64,000 nucleotides of DNA from Clostridium sp. Lineage in GTDB: Bacteria; Bacillota; Clostridia; Lachnospirales; Lachnospiraceae. The notes beneath the pieces are model-generated. The model saw only the letters and a program-made list of their open reading frames with translations, ran no database searches and had not been told where the DNA came from. This document shows positions 36,243-46,207 of this stretch, in pieces (the first letter of the stretch is position 1; every line of letters begins with the position of its first letter). The stretch spans positions 50,321-114,320 of the forward strand of contig JAETQD010000014.1 of assembly GCA_021770825.1 (NCBI GenBank), read 5' to 3'. The position numbers were made by a program, and so were the translations under genes.

Positions 36243-37913
36243 ATGATGAATGTAAAGAGATATCAGAGAGTACCGGTGGTACATTACCCGGAGCGCGAAT
36301 GGCCCAATAAGGAGATCGAAAAGGCACCGATTTGGTGCAGCGTTGACTTGAGAGACGGAAACCAGGCCCTGGTGGAGCCCATGGTAGTGGAAGAGAAGGT
36401 GGAAATGTTTAACCTTCTGGTGAAGATGGGCTTTAAGGAAATCGAGATCGGTTTCCCGGCGGCTTCCCAGATTGAGTTCGATTTCTTAAGACAGCTTGTA
36501 GATCGGAACATGATTCCTGACGATGTGACTGTACAGGTTCTGACCCAGTGCAGAGATCATCTGGTAAAGAGAACCTTTGAGGCTATCCAGGGAATTAAAA
36601 AGGCCGTCGTACATATTTATAACTCCACATCCACGCTTCAGCGTGACGTGGTGTTCCATATGGACCGGGATGAAATCAGGCAGATTGCCATTGACGGCGT
36701 TGCAATGGTGAAAAAATATATGGCAGATTATGACGGAGAAGTGATTCTGGAGTACTCGCCGGAAAGCTTTACGGGAACGGAGCTGGATTTTGCGCTGGAT
36801 GTCTGCAACGCGGTTCAGAAAGCCTGGGGTCCCACACCGGATAAGAAGATGATCATTAACCTGCCTTCTACGGTTGAAATGACAACGCCCAACGTATACG
36901 CAGACCAGATTGAGTGGATGATTAAACATCTGGATAACCGTGAAAGTATTGTTGTGAGCGTCCATCCCCACAATGACCGGGGAACCGGCGTGGCAGCCAC
37001 AGAGCTGGCACTGTTAGCCGGAGCGGACCGGGTGGAGGGAACTCTGTTCGGAAACGGTGAGAGAACCGGCAACGTGGATGTGCTGACACTGGCTTACAAC
37101 ATGTTCTCCCAGGGTATTGATCCGGAGCTGGAGATTTCCGATATTAAGAAGATTGCAGAGGTTTATGAGCGCTGCACCAAGATGCATATTGATCCCCGCC
37201 ATCCTTACGCTGGAAAGCTGGTATTTACCGCATTCTCCGGTTCCCATCAGGATGCCATCAACAAGGGAATGCATGCACTTTTGGAGCGCCAGAGCAAGGT
37301 ATGGCAGGTTCCCTATCTGCCCATCGATCCGTCGGATATCGGCCGGGAATACGAGCCGGTTGTCCGCATCAACAGCCAGTCCGGAAAGGGCGGCGTGGCC
37401 TTTGTTATGGATTCCTTCTTCGGCTTCAAGCTGCCCCGCGGCATGCATAAGGAGTTCGCAGATATTATCCAGAAGATCGCTGAAAGACAGGGAGAAGTGG
37501 CTCCGGAGCAGATCATGGAGGAGTTCCGCAGACATTATCTGGAAATGAAGGAACCGTATCACTTCAGAAAGTGCAAAATCACGGATTTCGAGTCCGAGGG
37601 CGATTTTACAACTGTGGCAGTTGTGACCTATACGGACCATGGCGTGGCCAAGCAGTTTGAGGGTGTTGGAAACGGCCCCATCGATGCAGTACAGCGCGGT
37701 CTGGAAGAAGAGCTGGGAATCAACATCAAGGTGCTGGATTACAGCGAGCATGCGCTGACCTCCGGTTCCGGGGCACAGGCGGCTTCCTATATCCATGTGA
37801 TGGACCAGGATACCAAACGGGCCACCTATGGCGTTGGCATCAGCTCCAACATTACAAGAGCTTCCCTGCGCGGAATTTTCAGTGCGGTGAACCGTTTGAT
37901 TGGGGAAAAATAA
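36243..37913 (+). CDS. leuA: 2-isopropylmalate synthase
   Basis: This 556-residue enzyme condenses acetyl-CoA with 2-ketoisovalerate, the first step of leucine synthesis. The catalytic TIM barrel has SVDLRDGNQALVEP (metal and substrate Asp/Arg), GFKEIEIGFPAA and the HPHNDRG metal motif. The C-terminal regulatory domain (from about residue 425) ends SSNITRASLRGIFSAVNRL. The length and sequence start (MNVKRYQRVPVVHYPER) match the long LeuA form. ATGs at 36243 and 36246 are both usable after ACGGAGGAAAG. It stands alone with its own promoter and terminator. Confidence 0.94.
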   Translation: MMNVKRYQRVPVVHYPEREWPNKEIEKAPIWCSVDLRDGNQALVEPMVVEEKVEMFNLLVKMGFKEIEIGFPAASQIEFDFLRQLVDRNMIPDDVTVQVLTQCRDHLVKRTFEAIQGIKKAVVHIYNSTSTLQRDVVFHMDRDEIRQIAIDGVAMVKKYMADYDGEVILEYSPESFTGTELDFALDVCNAVQKAWGPTPDKKMIINLPSTVEMTTPNVYADQIEWMIKHLDNRESIVVSVHPHNDRGTGVAATELALLAGADRVEGTLFGNGERTGNVDVLTLAYNMFSQGIDPELEISDIKKIAEVYERCTKMHIDPRHPYAGKLVFTAFSGSHQDAINKGMHALLERQSKVWQVPYLPIDPSDIGREYEPVVRINSQSGKGGVAFVMDSFFGFKLPRGMHKEFADIIQKIAERQGEVAPEQIMEEFRRHYLEMKEPYHFRKCKITDFESEGDFTTVAVVTYTDHGVAKQFEGVGNGPIDAVQRGLEEELGINIKVLDYSEHALTSGSGAQAASYIHVMDQDTKRATYGVGISSNITRASLRGIFSAVNRLIGEK

Positions 37914-37930
37914 GAGAAAAAGATACAATA

Positions 37931-37970
37931 CGGCAGCTATGAACAGAAATGGCATAGCTGCCGCTTTTTT
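37931..37970 (+). terminator. Terminator of leuA
   Basis: CGGCAGCTATG (37931-37941) and CATAGCTGCCG (37953-37963), an 11-bp stem followed by CTTTTTT. Confidence 0.92.
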
Positions 37971-38096
37971 GCCCTGAATGTGTCAGATAATTGTAAGATA
38001 AAACAAAGAAAAACTTTGTAATTATATGATATGCTAGGAGTACAAAACAAAAAGAAAACAAATTTATTGAATTTTAAATGTTCAGGAGGAAAAAGT

Positions 38097-39344
38097 ATGA
38101 AAATGAGAAAGGGTTTATTTATTATGACAATGACGGCAGCGATGACAATGGGAATGGCAATGACTTCCCTGGCAGGCTGGTCGGAGAGCGGAGGACGATG
38201 GTATTATTACAATGACAACAGCGGAAAGATGGTCCGGGATGACTGGGTAAAATCCAACGATAAATGGTATTACATGGACTCCAACGGCGTTATGGCGACA
38301 AACAGTTATATTGACGATACCTATTATGTCAACAGCAGCGGCGCCATGGTAACCAATGGATGGGTGCTTTTTAAGGACAGATGGAGCAGCGAGGAAGGCT
38401 GGCGCTATTTCACAGACAGCGGCCGGGTGGTCACAGACGGATGGAAGACCATCGGGGATACGCGGTATCACTTCACTGACACGATTATGGATACCGGATG
38501 GTACCATACCGGAGATGCAACCTATTATCTGGGAAGCTCCGGAGCTATGGTTACCGGATGGAAGAAGATTCGGGATGAGAACGACGACTGGGGAGAGAGC
38601 TGGTACTACTTTGGAAGCACTGGAAAGATGGAATCCGGCACAGAGAAGAAAATCAGCGGCGAAACCTATATTTTTGACGGCGAAGGAAGAATGCTGACCG
38701 GATGGGTGAACCCGTCAGACGGAAGCTCCTCCGGACGTGATGATCTTACCACAGCTAAGATCGATTCCTTAAAGTATTACAGAAGCGGTGGTCAGAGAGC
38801 AGACGGATGGTTAAAGTTAATGTCTCCGGATGAGGACGATGAATACTGGTATTACTTTAAGGATGGCCGGGCATATTCCTCCGGAAATGGCACAACAGCG
38901 ATTGGCTCCTATGGTATGGCGAAAATCAAGAGCGAAACCTACTGCTTCAACTCCAGAGGGCAGATGGTGACAGGAATGATTGAGATCAACGACGGAAGAA
39001 AGTTCTACTTTGACCCGGATAACGGAAAGATGCGTACAGGACGTGTTGTGGTAAATGATGATAACCATGACAATGAGGTGTTCTACTTCACCACCACAGG
39101 AAGTCTTGGAAATAAGGGCGACGGATTCACAGGCGTGAAGGATGGAAGCCTTTATGATGAAGGAAACCTGGTGCAGGCGGAAGAGGGAATGAAGTACGAG
39201 AAGGTATCTGTTGGCGGAAAGGACTACGTGGTCAATGAGCAGGGTAAGGTGAAGACCAGCGGCACAGTTACCGATGCAGACGGTGTGAAATATAAAATTA
39301 CCAAGCAGAGTGACGGAACCTATAAGATTGAAGTCATAAAATAG
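38097..39344 (+). CDS. Secreted protein made of cell-wall/choline-binding-type repeats
   Basis: This 415-residue protein has a signal peptide (MKMRKGLFIMTMTAAMTMGMAMTSLAG, with cleavage probably after SLA). Most of the rest consists of degenerate ~20-residue repeats of the type GWxxxxxxWYYxxxxGxMxTG (for example around residues 24-210 and 245-330), as in choline-binding or glucan-binding modules. No catalytic domain is visible; the C-terminal 70 residues are non-repetitive. It probably sits on the cell surface attached to wall polymer. The ATG at 38097 follows CAGGAGGA. An inverted repeat ACAAAG-N5-CTTTGT (38003-38019) lies upstream and might be an operator. Confidence 0.82.
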   Translation: MKMRKGLFIMTMTAAMTMGMAMTSLAGWSESGGRWYYYNDNSGKMVRDDWVKSNDKWYYMDSNGVMATNSYIDDTYYVNSSGAMVTNGWVLFKDRWSSEEGWRYFTDSGRVVTDGWKTIGDTRYHFTDTIMDTGWYHTGDATYYLGSSGAMVTGWKKIRDENDDWGESWYYFGSTGKMESGTEKKISGETYIFDGEGRMLTGWVNPSDGSSSGRDDLTTAKIDSLKYYRSGGQRADGWLKLMSPDEDDEYWYYFKDGRAYSSGNGTTAIGSYGMAKIKSETYCFNSRGQMVTGMIEINDGRKFYFDPDNGKMRTGRVVVNDDNHDNEVFYFTTTGSLGNKGDGFTGVKDGSLYDEGNLVQAEEGMKYEKVSVGGKDYVVNEQGKVKTSGTVTDADGVKYKITKQSDGTYKIEVIK

Positions 39345-39362
39345 AAACTACCTCCGGAAAGG

Positions 39363-39389
39363 GGAGGCCCGAAAAGGGTCTCCTTTTTC
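39363..39389 (+). terminator. Terminator of the surface-repeat protein gene
   Basis: GGAGGCCC (39363-39370), loop GAAAA, GGGTCTCC (39376-39383; one G-U), then TTTTTCT. Confidence 0.82.
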
Positions 39390-39400
39390 TGTGTGATAGG

Positions 39401-39490
39401 CGGGAGCCCGTGCGGCAGGCGGGGGAGTTCCGTGCGGCAGGCGGGAACCCTGTGCGGTAAGCGGGAGACTTTGCAATGAGGAAAGCGGGA
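39401..39490. repeat. Degenerate short tandem repeat, GC-rich
   Basis: Four to five imperfect units of 19-24 bases, each starting CGGGA or CGGGG and the first three containing GTGCGG(C/T)A. Starts are at about 39401, 39420, 39442, 39462 and 39486. It is purely intergenic and GC-rich compared with both flanks. No open frame or ribosome site is present. Confidence 0.6.
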
Positions 39491-39545
39491 AACAGCGCTG
39501 TGTACTTGGGTGGAAAAAATCCGGGAGGAAAAAGGTGGAAGACAG

Positions 39546-39585
39546 CGAACAAATGTTTGCATATTAAAAAGGATTGTGTTATACT
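39546..39585 (+). promoter_or_regulatory. uvrA promoter with LexA (SOS) box
   Basis: The LexA/DinR-type box CGAAC-AAAT-GTTTG (39546-39559) overlaps the -35. The promoter is TTGCAT (39557-39562), a 17-bp spacer and TATACT (39580-39585). The box fits the Gram-positive consensus CGAACN4GTTYG, so uvrA should be DNA-damage inducible. Confidence 0.85.
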
Positions 39586-39635
39586 ATGGATACTCAGTAT
39601 TTGAAGAATCCATGAGCGTTTAAAGGAGTGTTACA

Positions 39636-42467
39636 ATGCCAAAGCAGTATATTAAAATACGTGGCGCCAATGAGCATAATTTAAAAAATATATCTGTGGA
39701 TGTCCCGAGAAATGAACTGGTGGTTTTGACGGGATTGTCCGGTTCGGGAAAATCCTCCCTTGCGTTTGATACTATTTATGCAGAAGGACAGAGACGGTAT
39801 ATGGAATCGCTGTCGTCCTATGCCCGGCAGTTTTTAGGACAGATGGAAAAGCCGGATGTGGAGAGTATTGAAGGTCTGTCCCCTGCAATCTCCATCGATC
39901 AGAAATCCACAAACCGGAACCCGCGCTCTACCGTGGGAACGGTTACGGAAATTTATGACTATATGCGTCTTTTATATGCCAGAATCGGAATCCCCCACTG
40001 CCCTAAATGCGGCCGGGAGATTAAAAAGCAGACGGTGGACCAGATGGTGGATCAGATCATGGAACTGCCGGAGCGGTCCCGGATTCAGCTTCTGGCTCCA
40101 ATGGTCCGCGGACGGAAGGGACGTCATGAAAAGGTTCTGGAGCAGGCAAAAAAGAGCGGTTATGTCCGTGTCCGCATCGACGGAAACCTTCATGAGCTGA
40201 CGGAATCGATTCAACTGGAAAAAAATATTAAGCACAATATTGAAATTGTGGTGGACAGGCTGGTGGTAAAGGAAGGGATTGAGAAACGTCTGGCCGATTC
40301 CATTGAAACGGTTATGAAACTGTCCGATGGCCTTATGATTCTGGATGTGTTTGGCAGTGAGCCCATCAACTTCAGCCAGAGCTTTTCCTGTCCGGACTGC
40401 GGAATCAGTATTGAAGAAGTGGAGCCGCGGAGCTTTTCCTTCAACAATCCCTTTGGTGCCTGCCCGGAGTGTTTCGGACTTGGGTACAAAATGGAATTTG
40501 ACGAGGATTTGATGATTCCTGATAAATCCCTAAGCATCCGGCAGGGAGCCATAGTTGTTATGGGATGGCAGTCCTGCGCCAAGGAGGGAAGCTTTACCAG
40601 GGCGATTCTGGATGCCCTTGCGAAGGAATACGGATTTGATCTGGATACCCCGTTTAAAGATTATCCGGAAAAGATACATGACATTTTGATTCATGGCACC
40701 AATGGAAAATCCGTAAAGGTTCACTATACAGGCCAGCGTGGAACCGGAGTGTATGATGTGGCATTTGAGGGATTGATTGAAAATGTGAACCGGCGTTACC
40801 GGGAAACCTTTTCTCAGACCAGTAAGGCGGAATATGAGACTTTCATGCGGATTACGCCCTGTACCGCCTGCCATGGCCAGCGTCTGAAGAAGGAATCCCT
40901 GGCGGTTACAGTTGGAGATCTGAATATATATGAAGCTACCAATATGTCCATTGTGAGGTTTCGGGAATTCATTGACGGTCTGAAGCTTTCTACCATGCAG
41001 AAGATGATTGGAGAGCAGATTTTAAAGGAAATCCGCGCACGTATCAGCTTTTTGATTGACGTGGGTCTGGATTACCTCTCTTTGTCACGGGCCACCGGAA
41101 CTCTTTCCGGAGGGGAGGCTCAGAGAATCCGTCTGGCTACCCAGATTGGCTCCGGCCTGGTGGGAGTGGCGTATATTCTGGATGAGCCCAGTATCGGCCT
41201 GCACCAGAGAGACAATGACAAGCTGTTAAAGACGCTGACACATCTGCGGGATCTGGGAAACAGCGTGATTGTGGTGGAACATGACGAGGACACCATGCGG
41301 GCGGCCGACTGTATCGTGGATATTGGTCCGGGTGCCGGAGAGCACGGCGGACATGTTGTGGCAATCGGAACGGCGGATGAGATCATGAAATGCAAGGAGT
41401 CCATCACCGGGGCCTACTTAAGCGGGCGGCTCAGTATTCCGGTGCCCAGTGAAAGAAGGACGCCGACGGGGTGGATTACGATCCGGGGAGCAAGGGAAAA
41501 TAACCTGAAAAATGTGGACGTAAAAATCCCGTTGGGGGTTATGACCTGTGTAACGGGCGTTTCCGGTTCGGGAAAAAGCTCTTTGATTAATGAAATCTTA
41601 TATAAATCTCTGGCAAAGAAGTTAAACCGCGCCCGGACCATAGCAGGAGATCACGATGGAATTGACGGTGTGGAGCAGTTGGATAAAATCATTGCCATCG
41701 ATCAGTCTCCCATTGGACGTACCCCCAGATCAAACCCGGCAACGTATACAGGGGTATTTGATCTGATTCGTGATCTGTTTGCCTCCACTTCTGACGCAAA
41801 AGCAAAGGGCTATAATAAGGGGCGTTTCAGCTTTAATGTAAAAGGCGGACGCTGTGAGGCGTGCAGCGGCGACGGAATTATTAAAATCGAGATGCATTTC
41901 CTGCCGGATGTGTATGTGCCCTGTGAAGTCTGCGGAGGAAAGCGGTATAACAGGGAAACCCTGGAGGTGAAATATAAAGGAAAGAGTATTTTTGATGTGC
42001 TGGACATGACCGTGGAGGAGGCAGTGAAATTCTTTGAAAATGTGCCGTCCATCGCGAGAAAGATAGAGACGCTCCATGATGTGGGACTTTCCTATATTAA
42101 GCTGGGACAGCCCTCCACGGAGCTTTCCGGAGGAGAGGCCCAGAGAATCAAGCTGGCAACCGAGCTTTCCAGAAGAGGGACCGGAAAGACCATTTATATT
42201 CTGGATGAGCCGACAACGGGTCTGCATTTTGCAGACGTACACAAGCTGGTGGAAATTTTAAGGCGGCTGTCCGAGGGAGGCAATACGGTGGTTGTGATTG
42301 AGCATAACCTGGATGTGATTAAAACAGCCGATTATATTATCGATATGGGACCGGAAGGCGGAGACCGGGGAGGTACGGTCATTGCACAGGGAACACCGGA
42401 GGAAATCTGTCAAAATCCCATCTCCTACACAGGCCAATATGTAAAGAAATATTTGGAAAAGAAGTAG
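39636..42467 (+). CDS. uvrA: Excinuclease ABC subunit A
   Basis: This 943-residue DNA-damage recognition ATPase of nucleotide excision repair has two ABC modules. Walker A motifs are GLSGSGKS (33-40) and GVSGSGKS (641-648). ABC signatures are [19 protein letters not shown] and [19 protein letters not shown]. Zinc-finger cysteines occur in HCPKCGR, SCPDCG, CPECFG and [21 protein letters not shown] precedes the ATG. uvrB and uvrC are not in the window. The alkyltransferase-like protein at 31 kb would feed this pathway. Confidence 0.97.
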   Translation: MPKQYIKIRGANEHNLKNISVDVPRNELVVLTGLSGSGKSSLAFDTIYAEGQRRYMESLSSYARQFLGQMEKPDVESIEGLSPAISIDQKSTNRNPRSTVGTVTEIYDYMRLLYARIGIPHCPKCGREIKKQTVDQMVDQIMELPERSRIQLLAPMVRGRKGRHEKVLEQAKKSGYVRVRIDGNLHELTESIQLEKNIKHNIEIVVDRLVVKEGIEKRLADSIETVMKLSDGLMILDVFGSEPINFSQSFSCPDCGISIEEVEPRSFSFNNPFGACPECFGLGYKMEFDEDLMIPDKSLSIRQGAIVVMGWQSCAKEGSFTRAILDALAKEYGFDLDTPFKDYPEKIHDILIHGTNGKSVKVHYTGQRGTGVYDVAFEGLIENVNRRYRETFSQTSKAEYETFMRITPCTACHGQRLKKESLAVTVGDLNIYEATNMSIVRFREFIDGLKLSTMQKMIGEQILKEIRARISFLIDVGLDYLSLSRATGTLSGGEAQRIRLATQIGSGLVGVAYILDEPSIGLHQRDNDKLLKTLTHLRDLGNSVIVVEHDEDTMRAADCIVDIGPGAGEHGGHVVAIGTADEIMKCKESITGAYLSGRLSIPVPSERRTPTGWITIRGARENNLKNVDVKIPLGVMTCVTGVSGSGKSSLINEILYKSLAKKLNRARTIAGDHDGIDGVEQLDKIIAIDQSPIGRTPRSNPATYTGVFDLIRDLFASTSDAKAKGYNKGRFSFNVKGGRCEACSGDGIIKIEMHFLPDVYVPCEVCGGKRYNRETLEVKYKGKSIFDVLDMTVEEAVKFFENVPSIARKIETLHDVGLSYIKLGQPSTELSGGEAQRIKLATELSRRGTGKTIYILDEPTTGLHFADVHKLVEILRRLSEGGNTVVVIEHNLDVIKTADYIIDMGPEGGDRGGTVIAQGTPEEICQNPISYTGQYVKKYLEKK

Positions 42468-42481
42468 AGTTGTGATATACT
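42453..42481 (+). promoter_or_regulatory. Promoter of iadA
   Basis: TTGGAA (42453-42458), a 17-bp spacer and TATACT (42476-42481). It starts within the last codons of uvrA. Confidence 0.68.
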
Positions 42482-42553
42482 GAAAGTATCAATGCCGGAG
42501 GGATTCGTACCGGCAGAAAAGGGAAACAGAATCATAAAACAGGAGGGGTTGCC

Positions 42554-43702
42554 ATGTTATTAATCAAAGGCGCAGATGTGTATGCACCGGAACATCTTGG
42601 GAAAAAAGATGTTCTCATTGCCGGAGGGAAGATTGAAAAGATCGGAGACAATCTTCCGGAGTATGGGGGATGTCAGGTAATTGACGGAACCGGAAAAATC
42701 GTTACACCCGGCATCATTGACCGTCACGTTCACATTACCGGAGGCGGCGGAGAGGGAAGCTTCCATACCCAGGTACCGCCAGTACAGCTTTCCAAACTGG
42801 TGGAAGGCGGTGTTACCACAGTCGTGGGCGTTCTCGGTACCGATGGAATCAGCAGAAGTGTTGAGAATCTGGTGGCTAAGGTAAAATCCCTGAAGGAAGA
42901 GGGAATTTCTGCATATTGCTGCTGCGGCGCCTATGGATATCCCAGTCCGACAATTACTGGAGATATCAGCAAGGATATTATGTTTGTGGATGAGATTCTG
43001 GGACTGAAGTTAGCCATTTCTGACCATCGTGCTCCCAATGTTTCTGTGGATGAATTGACCCGTCTGGCCAGTGATGTGCGTACTGCCGGAATGCTAAGCG
43101 GAAAGGCCGGATTTGTGTGCCTGCATATGGGCGGCGATAAGAAATGCCTGGGTCCGGTATTTGAGTCTCTGGAAAATACTTCTATTCCGATTAAGACCTT
43201 CCATCCGACTCATGTGGGACGGTCCAAAGAGCTTCAGGCCGATGCATTTAAGTTCGCAAAAATGGGAGGCACCATTGATATTACCTGCGGACAGTTTGAG
43301 AAGAAATTTAAATCCGTTGCCGCTTCCTTAAAGGCTGCCATTGAGGAACAGGTACCGCTCGATAAGATCACATTGAGCTCTGACGGACAGGGAAGCTGGT
43401 CCAATTACGATGAGGCCGGAAATCTTACAGAGATGGGTGTATCCGATGTAAATACCGTTTACCGCCAGATTGTATATGAGGTAAAGGAAGAGAATATGGC
43501 CCTGGAAGATGCCATTATTTTCGGAACAAGCAATGTGGCAAAGGCTCTGGAGCTTTATCCGAAGAAAGGTGCCGTGCGTGAGGGCAGCGATGCAGATGTG
43601 CTGGTTCTCAATGGAGATCTGTCCATGAATGCAGTTGTGGCCAACGGAACCGTGATGATGAAGGACGGCGTTGTCTGCAAAAAAGGAACCTACGAGGCAT
43701 AG
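42554..43702 (+). CDS. iadA: Beta-aspartyl (isoaspartyl) dipeptidase
   Basis: This 382-residue amidohydrolase-superfamily enzyme cleaves isoaspartyl dipeptides arising from protein ageing. The metal-binding HVH is at 58-60 (DRHVHITGGGGEGSF), with the substrate loop GVTTVVGVLGTDG, later ligand His in SDHRAP and HPTHVGR, and the catalytic Asp in LSSDGQGS. Composite-domain strands at both ends are normal. CAGGAGGGG precedes the ATG. It is transcribed alone. Confidence 0.92.
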   Translation: MLLIKGADVYAPEHLGKKDVLIAGGKIEKIGDNLPEYGGCQVIDGTGKIVTPGIIDRHVHITGGGGEGSFHTQVPPVQLSKLVEGGVTTVVGVLGTDGISRSVENLVAKVKSLKEEGISAYCCCGAYGYPSPTITGDISKDIMFVDEILGLKLAISDHRAPNVSVDELTRLASDVRTAGMLSGKAGFVCLHMGGDKKCLGPVFESLENTSIPIKTFHPTHVGRSKELQADAFKFAKMGGTIDITCGQFEKKFKSVAASLKAAIEEQVPLDKITLSSDGQGSWSNYDEAGNLTEMGVSDVNTVYRQIVYEVKEENMALEDAIIFGTSNVAKALELYPKKGAVREGSDADVLVLNGDLSMNAVVANGTVMMKDGVVCKKGTYEA

Positions 43703-43747
43703 AAACGAAGGGGAACAACAAAATGTACCGTTTTTTGACAAATCCCC

Positions 43748-43776
43748 TTGCCAACTAAGATTCTTTCATTTATAAT
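43748..43776 (+). promoter_or_regulatory. Promoter of guaA
   Basis: TTGCCA (43748-43753), a 17-bp spacer and TATAAT (43771-43776). A separate TTGACA at about 43736 is too far from the -10. Confidence 0.75.
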
Positions 43777-43779
43777 AAG

Positions 43780-43910
43780 GTCACTTGATGAGACGTCCCA
43801 TGGACGTTCTGGCAGAGAATGAATATATGGAGCTGTCTTCGCGGGCAGTTCCATATTTGTCTACTCTGCGGTTCATTCCAACGACAAGCAAAATTAACAG
43901 GAGGCTCCCA
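43780..43910 (+). promoter_or_regulatory. Structured 5' leader of guaA
   Basis: About 130 nt between promoter and start codon can form three helices. The first is GACGTCC/GGACGTT (43792-43808). The second is GCAGAG/CTCTGC (43812-43817 with 43864-43869). It encloses the third, TATGGAGCTG/CAGTTCCATA (43826-43835 with 43846-43855). It does not show the purine-riboswitch core. No terminator hairpin with T run is seen, so any control would act on translation or be unrelated to ligand binding. Confidence 0.45.
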
Positions 43911-45455
43911 ATGAATCAGGAGAAGATTATCGTTATTGATTTCGGCGGACAGTATAACCAGTTGGTTGCCCGCCGTGTCCGTGAATGTAACGTGTACTGC
44001 GAGATTTATTCTTACCGGACAGACATTGAACAGATTAAAGCCATGAATCCCAAGGGAATTATCCTTACGGGCGGTCCCAATAGCTGCTACGAAGAAGGTG
44101 CAGCGTCCTGCAGCAGAGAGCTGTTTGAGATGGGAATTCCTGTGTTGGGTCTGTGCTATGGCGCACAGCTTATGATGCATGTGCTGGGCGGCCATGTGTG
44201 CAAAGCCCCTGTACGCGAGTACGGAAAAATCGAGGTAACGGTGGACAAAAACAGCAAGCTGTTCGGAGACGTGTCCGAAAAAACCATCTGCTGGATGAGC
44301 CACAACGATTATATTGAGAAAGAAGCTCCGGGATTCAAGATCGTAGGAAGCACCGCAGATTGCCCGGTTGCAGTGGCTGAGTGCGAAGAAAAGAAGTTAT
44401 ATGCAATTCAGTTCCATCCGGAGGTCCTTCATACACAGGAAGGAACCAAGATGCTCCATAACTTTATCTATGAGGTATGCGGCTGCGCAGGAACCTGGAA
44501 GATGGATGCATTTGTTGAGAACAGCATCAAGGCAATCCGGGAAAAGGTTGGAAACGGCAAGGTACTCTGTGCCCTGTCCGGCGGCGTGGATTCCTCTGTG
44601 GCTGCCGTAATGCTGGCAAAGGCTGTTGGCGATCAGCTTACCTGTGTATTCGTGGACCATGGCCTGCTTAGGAAAAACGAGGGTGACGAGGTTGAGGAAG
44701 TATTCGGACCCAATGGCCCGTACGACCTGAACTTCATCCGTGTCAATGCACAGCAGAGATTCTACGACAAGTTAAAAGGTGTGGAAGAGCCGGAGAGAAA
44801 GAGAAAAATCATCGGCGAAGAGTTTATCCGTGTATTTGAGGAAGAGGCAAAGAAAATCGGCGCCGTGGACTTCCTGGTACAGGGTACGATTTATCCGGAC
44901 GTGGTAGAGAGCGGTCTTGGCGGAGAGTCTGCTGTGATCAAATCCCACCACAATGTGGGCGGTCTTCCGGATTATGTGGACTTTAAGGAAATTATTGAGC
45001 CCTTACGGGATTTGTTTAAGGATGAAGTGAGAAGAGCCGGTCTGGAGCTTGGAATTCCGGAAAAGCTGGTATACAGACAGCCGTTCCCGGGTCCGGGCCT
45101 TGGAATCCGTATTATCGGTGAAGTGACACCGGAGAAGGTTGTTATGGTACAGGAAGCGGATGCGATTTACCGCGAGGAGATTGCAAAGGCTGGACTGGAT
45201 CGTGGAATCGGACAGTATTTTGCTGCGCTGACCAACATGCGTTCCGTTGGTGTTATGGGCGATGAGAGAACCTATGACTATGCAATTGCATTGCGGGCGG
45301 TGAATACCATTGACTTTATGACCGCAGAGGCCGCGGAGATTCCGTGGGAGGTACTTGGGAAGGTTGCGAACCGGATTGTCAATGAGGTGAAGCATGTGAA
45401 CCGGGTGCTGTATGATTGTACGGGGAAGCCGCCGGCTACGATTGAGTTTGAATAA
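43911..45455 (+). CDS. guaA: GMP synthase (glutamine-hydrolysing)
   Basis: This 514-residue enzyme converts XMP to GMP. The class I amidotransferase domain has nucleophile C82 (GLCYGAQ) with H169 and E171 (QFHPEV). The ATP-pyrophosphatase P-loop is SGGVDSS (223-229), and the C-terminal dimerisation domain is also present. Its end, [12 protein letters not shown], shows the gene is intact although a mobile element is inserted right after it. The ATG at 43911 follows AACAGGAGG; longer upstream frames are within the leader and were not used. Confidence 0.97.
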   Translation: MNQEKIIVIDFGGQYNQLVARRVRECNVYCEIYSYRTDIEQIKAMNPKGIILTGGPNSCYEEGAASCSRELFEMGIPVLGLCYGAQLMMHVLGGHVCKAPVREYGKIEVTVDKNSKLFGDVSEKTICWMSHNDYIEKEAPGFKIVGSTADCPVAVAECEEKKLYAIQFHPEVLHTQEGTKMLHNFIYEVCGCAGTWKMDAFVENSIKAIREKVGNGKVLCALSGGVDSSVAAVMLAKAVGDQLTCVFVDHGLLRKNEGDEVEEVFGPNGPYDLNFIRVNAQQRFYDKLKGVEEPERKRKIIGEEFIRVFEEEAKKIGAVDFLVQGTIYPDVVESGLGGESAVIKSHHNVGGLPDYVDFKEIIEPLRDLFKDEVRRAGLELGIPEKLVYRQPFPGPGLGIRIIGEVTPEKVVMVQEADAIYREEIAKAGLDRGIGQYFAALTNMRSVGVMGDERTYDYAIALRAVNTIDFMTAEAAEIPWEVLGKVANRIVNEVKHVNRVLYDCTGKPPATIEFE

Positions 45456-45461
45456 TTTTCA

Positions 45462-45507
45462 AAAGCTCGCAAAAGCCTATAAAATGGGCGCTTGCGAGCT
45501 TTCTTTA
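45462..45507 (+). terminator. Terminator of guaA
   Basis: AAAGCTCGCAA (45462-45472) pairs with TTGCGAGCTTT (45492-45502), then CTTT. It lies between guaA and the integrated element, or in its left attachment region. Confidence 0.82.
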
Positions 45508-45513
45508 TGTCCG

Positions 45514-45533
45514 TTGGTACTATTTTGGTACTA
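45514..45533. repeat. Two 9-bp direct repeats at the left edge of the element
   Basis: TTGGTACTA at 45514-45522 and again at 45525-45533 (11-bp period). Short direct repeats just inside an attachment site are typical arm-type binding sites for tyrosine integrases; this role is inferred. Confidence 0.5.
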
Positions 45534-46067
45534 CGCATGAGGCCACGTAATCTTCCATTCAAAGTATTCATTTGGGGTAATTTCCCCAGTCTTCAATTTG
45601 TTTTTCATTTCGTTCCATTCCAAAAGAAAATCATTTACAAGTCCATATTCGAAGGTGACAGCAACGGGAGCACCGGCTGCCATGTACTCATTATCGTTAT
45701 AGGTAAGTTTTACATCGTCATCCTTGGTAACTGGTGTCATAGCTGCAAGGCGGATAAGATTGCCGGGAGCCTGATATTCAGGGAAATGCTTTCCTGTAGA
45801 AGGAGCAGCACTTTCCTCTAACCAGAAAAGTGTCTCGATAATGTCCTCTGCTGAACCAAGGCTGTAATCATCAAGTGCTTTGTAGTTGCACTGTAAAACC
45901 TCTGCAATCTTGGCAAGCATATCGGCCTTAGGCACGCGGGCACCTGTTTCGTACTGTGCGATTCTTACAGACATACTCTTGCCCTCAAAGCCAAGAGCAG
46001 CACCAAATTCGTCCATGGTCATCTTGCGGAATATTCTTATTTTCTTAATTCGTTCACCAACAGTCAT
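45531..46067 (-). CDS. XRE-family repressor of the element
   Basis: 178 residues. The N-terminal helix-turn-helix (GERIKKIRIFRKMTMDEFGAALGF, then SVRIAQYETGARVPKADML) is of Cro/C1 type. The C-terminal ~110 residues are of unknown fold, and no peptidase-type self-cleavage motif is visible. The ATG at 46067 follows TGGAGGA. It is transcribed away from the excisionase-integrase genes. Two identical palindromes lie at the opposing promoter, so it is probably the switch controlling excision. Its stop codon overlaps the second TTGGTACTA repeat. Confidence 0.85.
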   Translation of the reverse strand: MTVGERIKKIRIFRKMTMDEFGAALGFEGKSMSVRIAQYETGARVPKADMLAKIAEVLQCNYKALDDYSLGSAEDIIETLFWLEESAAPSTGKHFPEYQAPGNLIRLAAMTPVTKDDDVKLTYNDNEYMAAGAPVAVTFEYGLVNDFLLEWNEMKNKLKTGEITPNEYFEWKITWPHA

Positions 46068-46118
46068 TGTGGTTCCTCCATTCAATAGAAAACTTTCTAA
46101 TCATTTTTGTTTAAAAGA

Positions 46119-46147
46119 AGTATAGCACACAAAAATCTGCTTGTGAA
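46119..46147 (-). promoter_or_regulatory. Promoter of the XRE repressor gene
   Basis: On the minus strand, TTCACA (46147-46142), a 17-bp spacer and TATACT (46124-46119). Confidence 0.7.
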
Positions 46148-46178
46148 GATACTAAATAAAAAAGTTTAGAAAAAGCCG

Positions 46179-46207
46179 TTGACATTCTATACAAAATAGT
46201 ATAGTAT
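46179..46207 (+). promoter_or_regulatory. Promoter of the excisionase/integrase transcript
   Basis: TTGACA (46179-46184), a 17-bp spacer and TAGTAT (46202-46207). The first operator palindrome covers the spacer and enters the -10. Confidence 0.78.

Noticed and set aside
37014..37955. Open frame of 313 codons on the minus strand
   Set aside because: Antisense to leuA; no start signal.
39401..39490. CRISPR-like repeats
   Set aside because: Units are short, imperfect and directly adjacent, without spacers; no cas genes nearby. No CRISPR array was seen in the window.
43780..43910. Purine riboswitch before guaA
   Set aside because: The conserved junction sequence and loop-loop motif of the purine class are missing.
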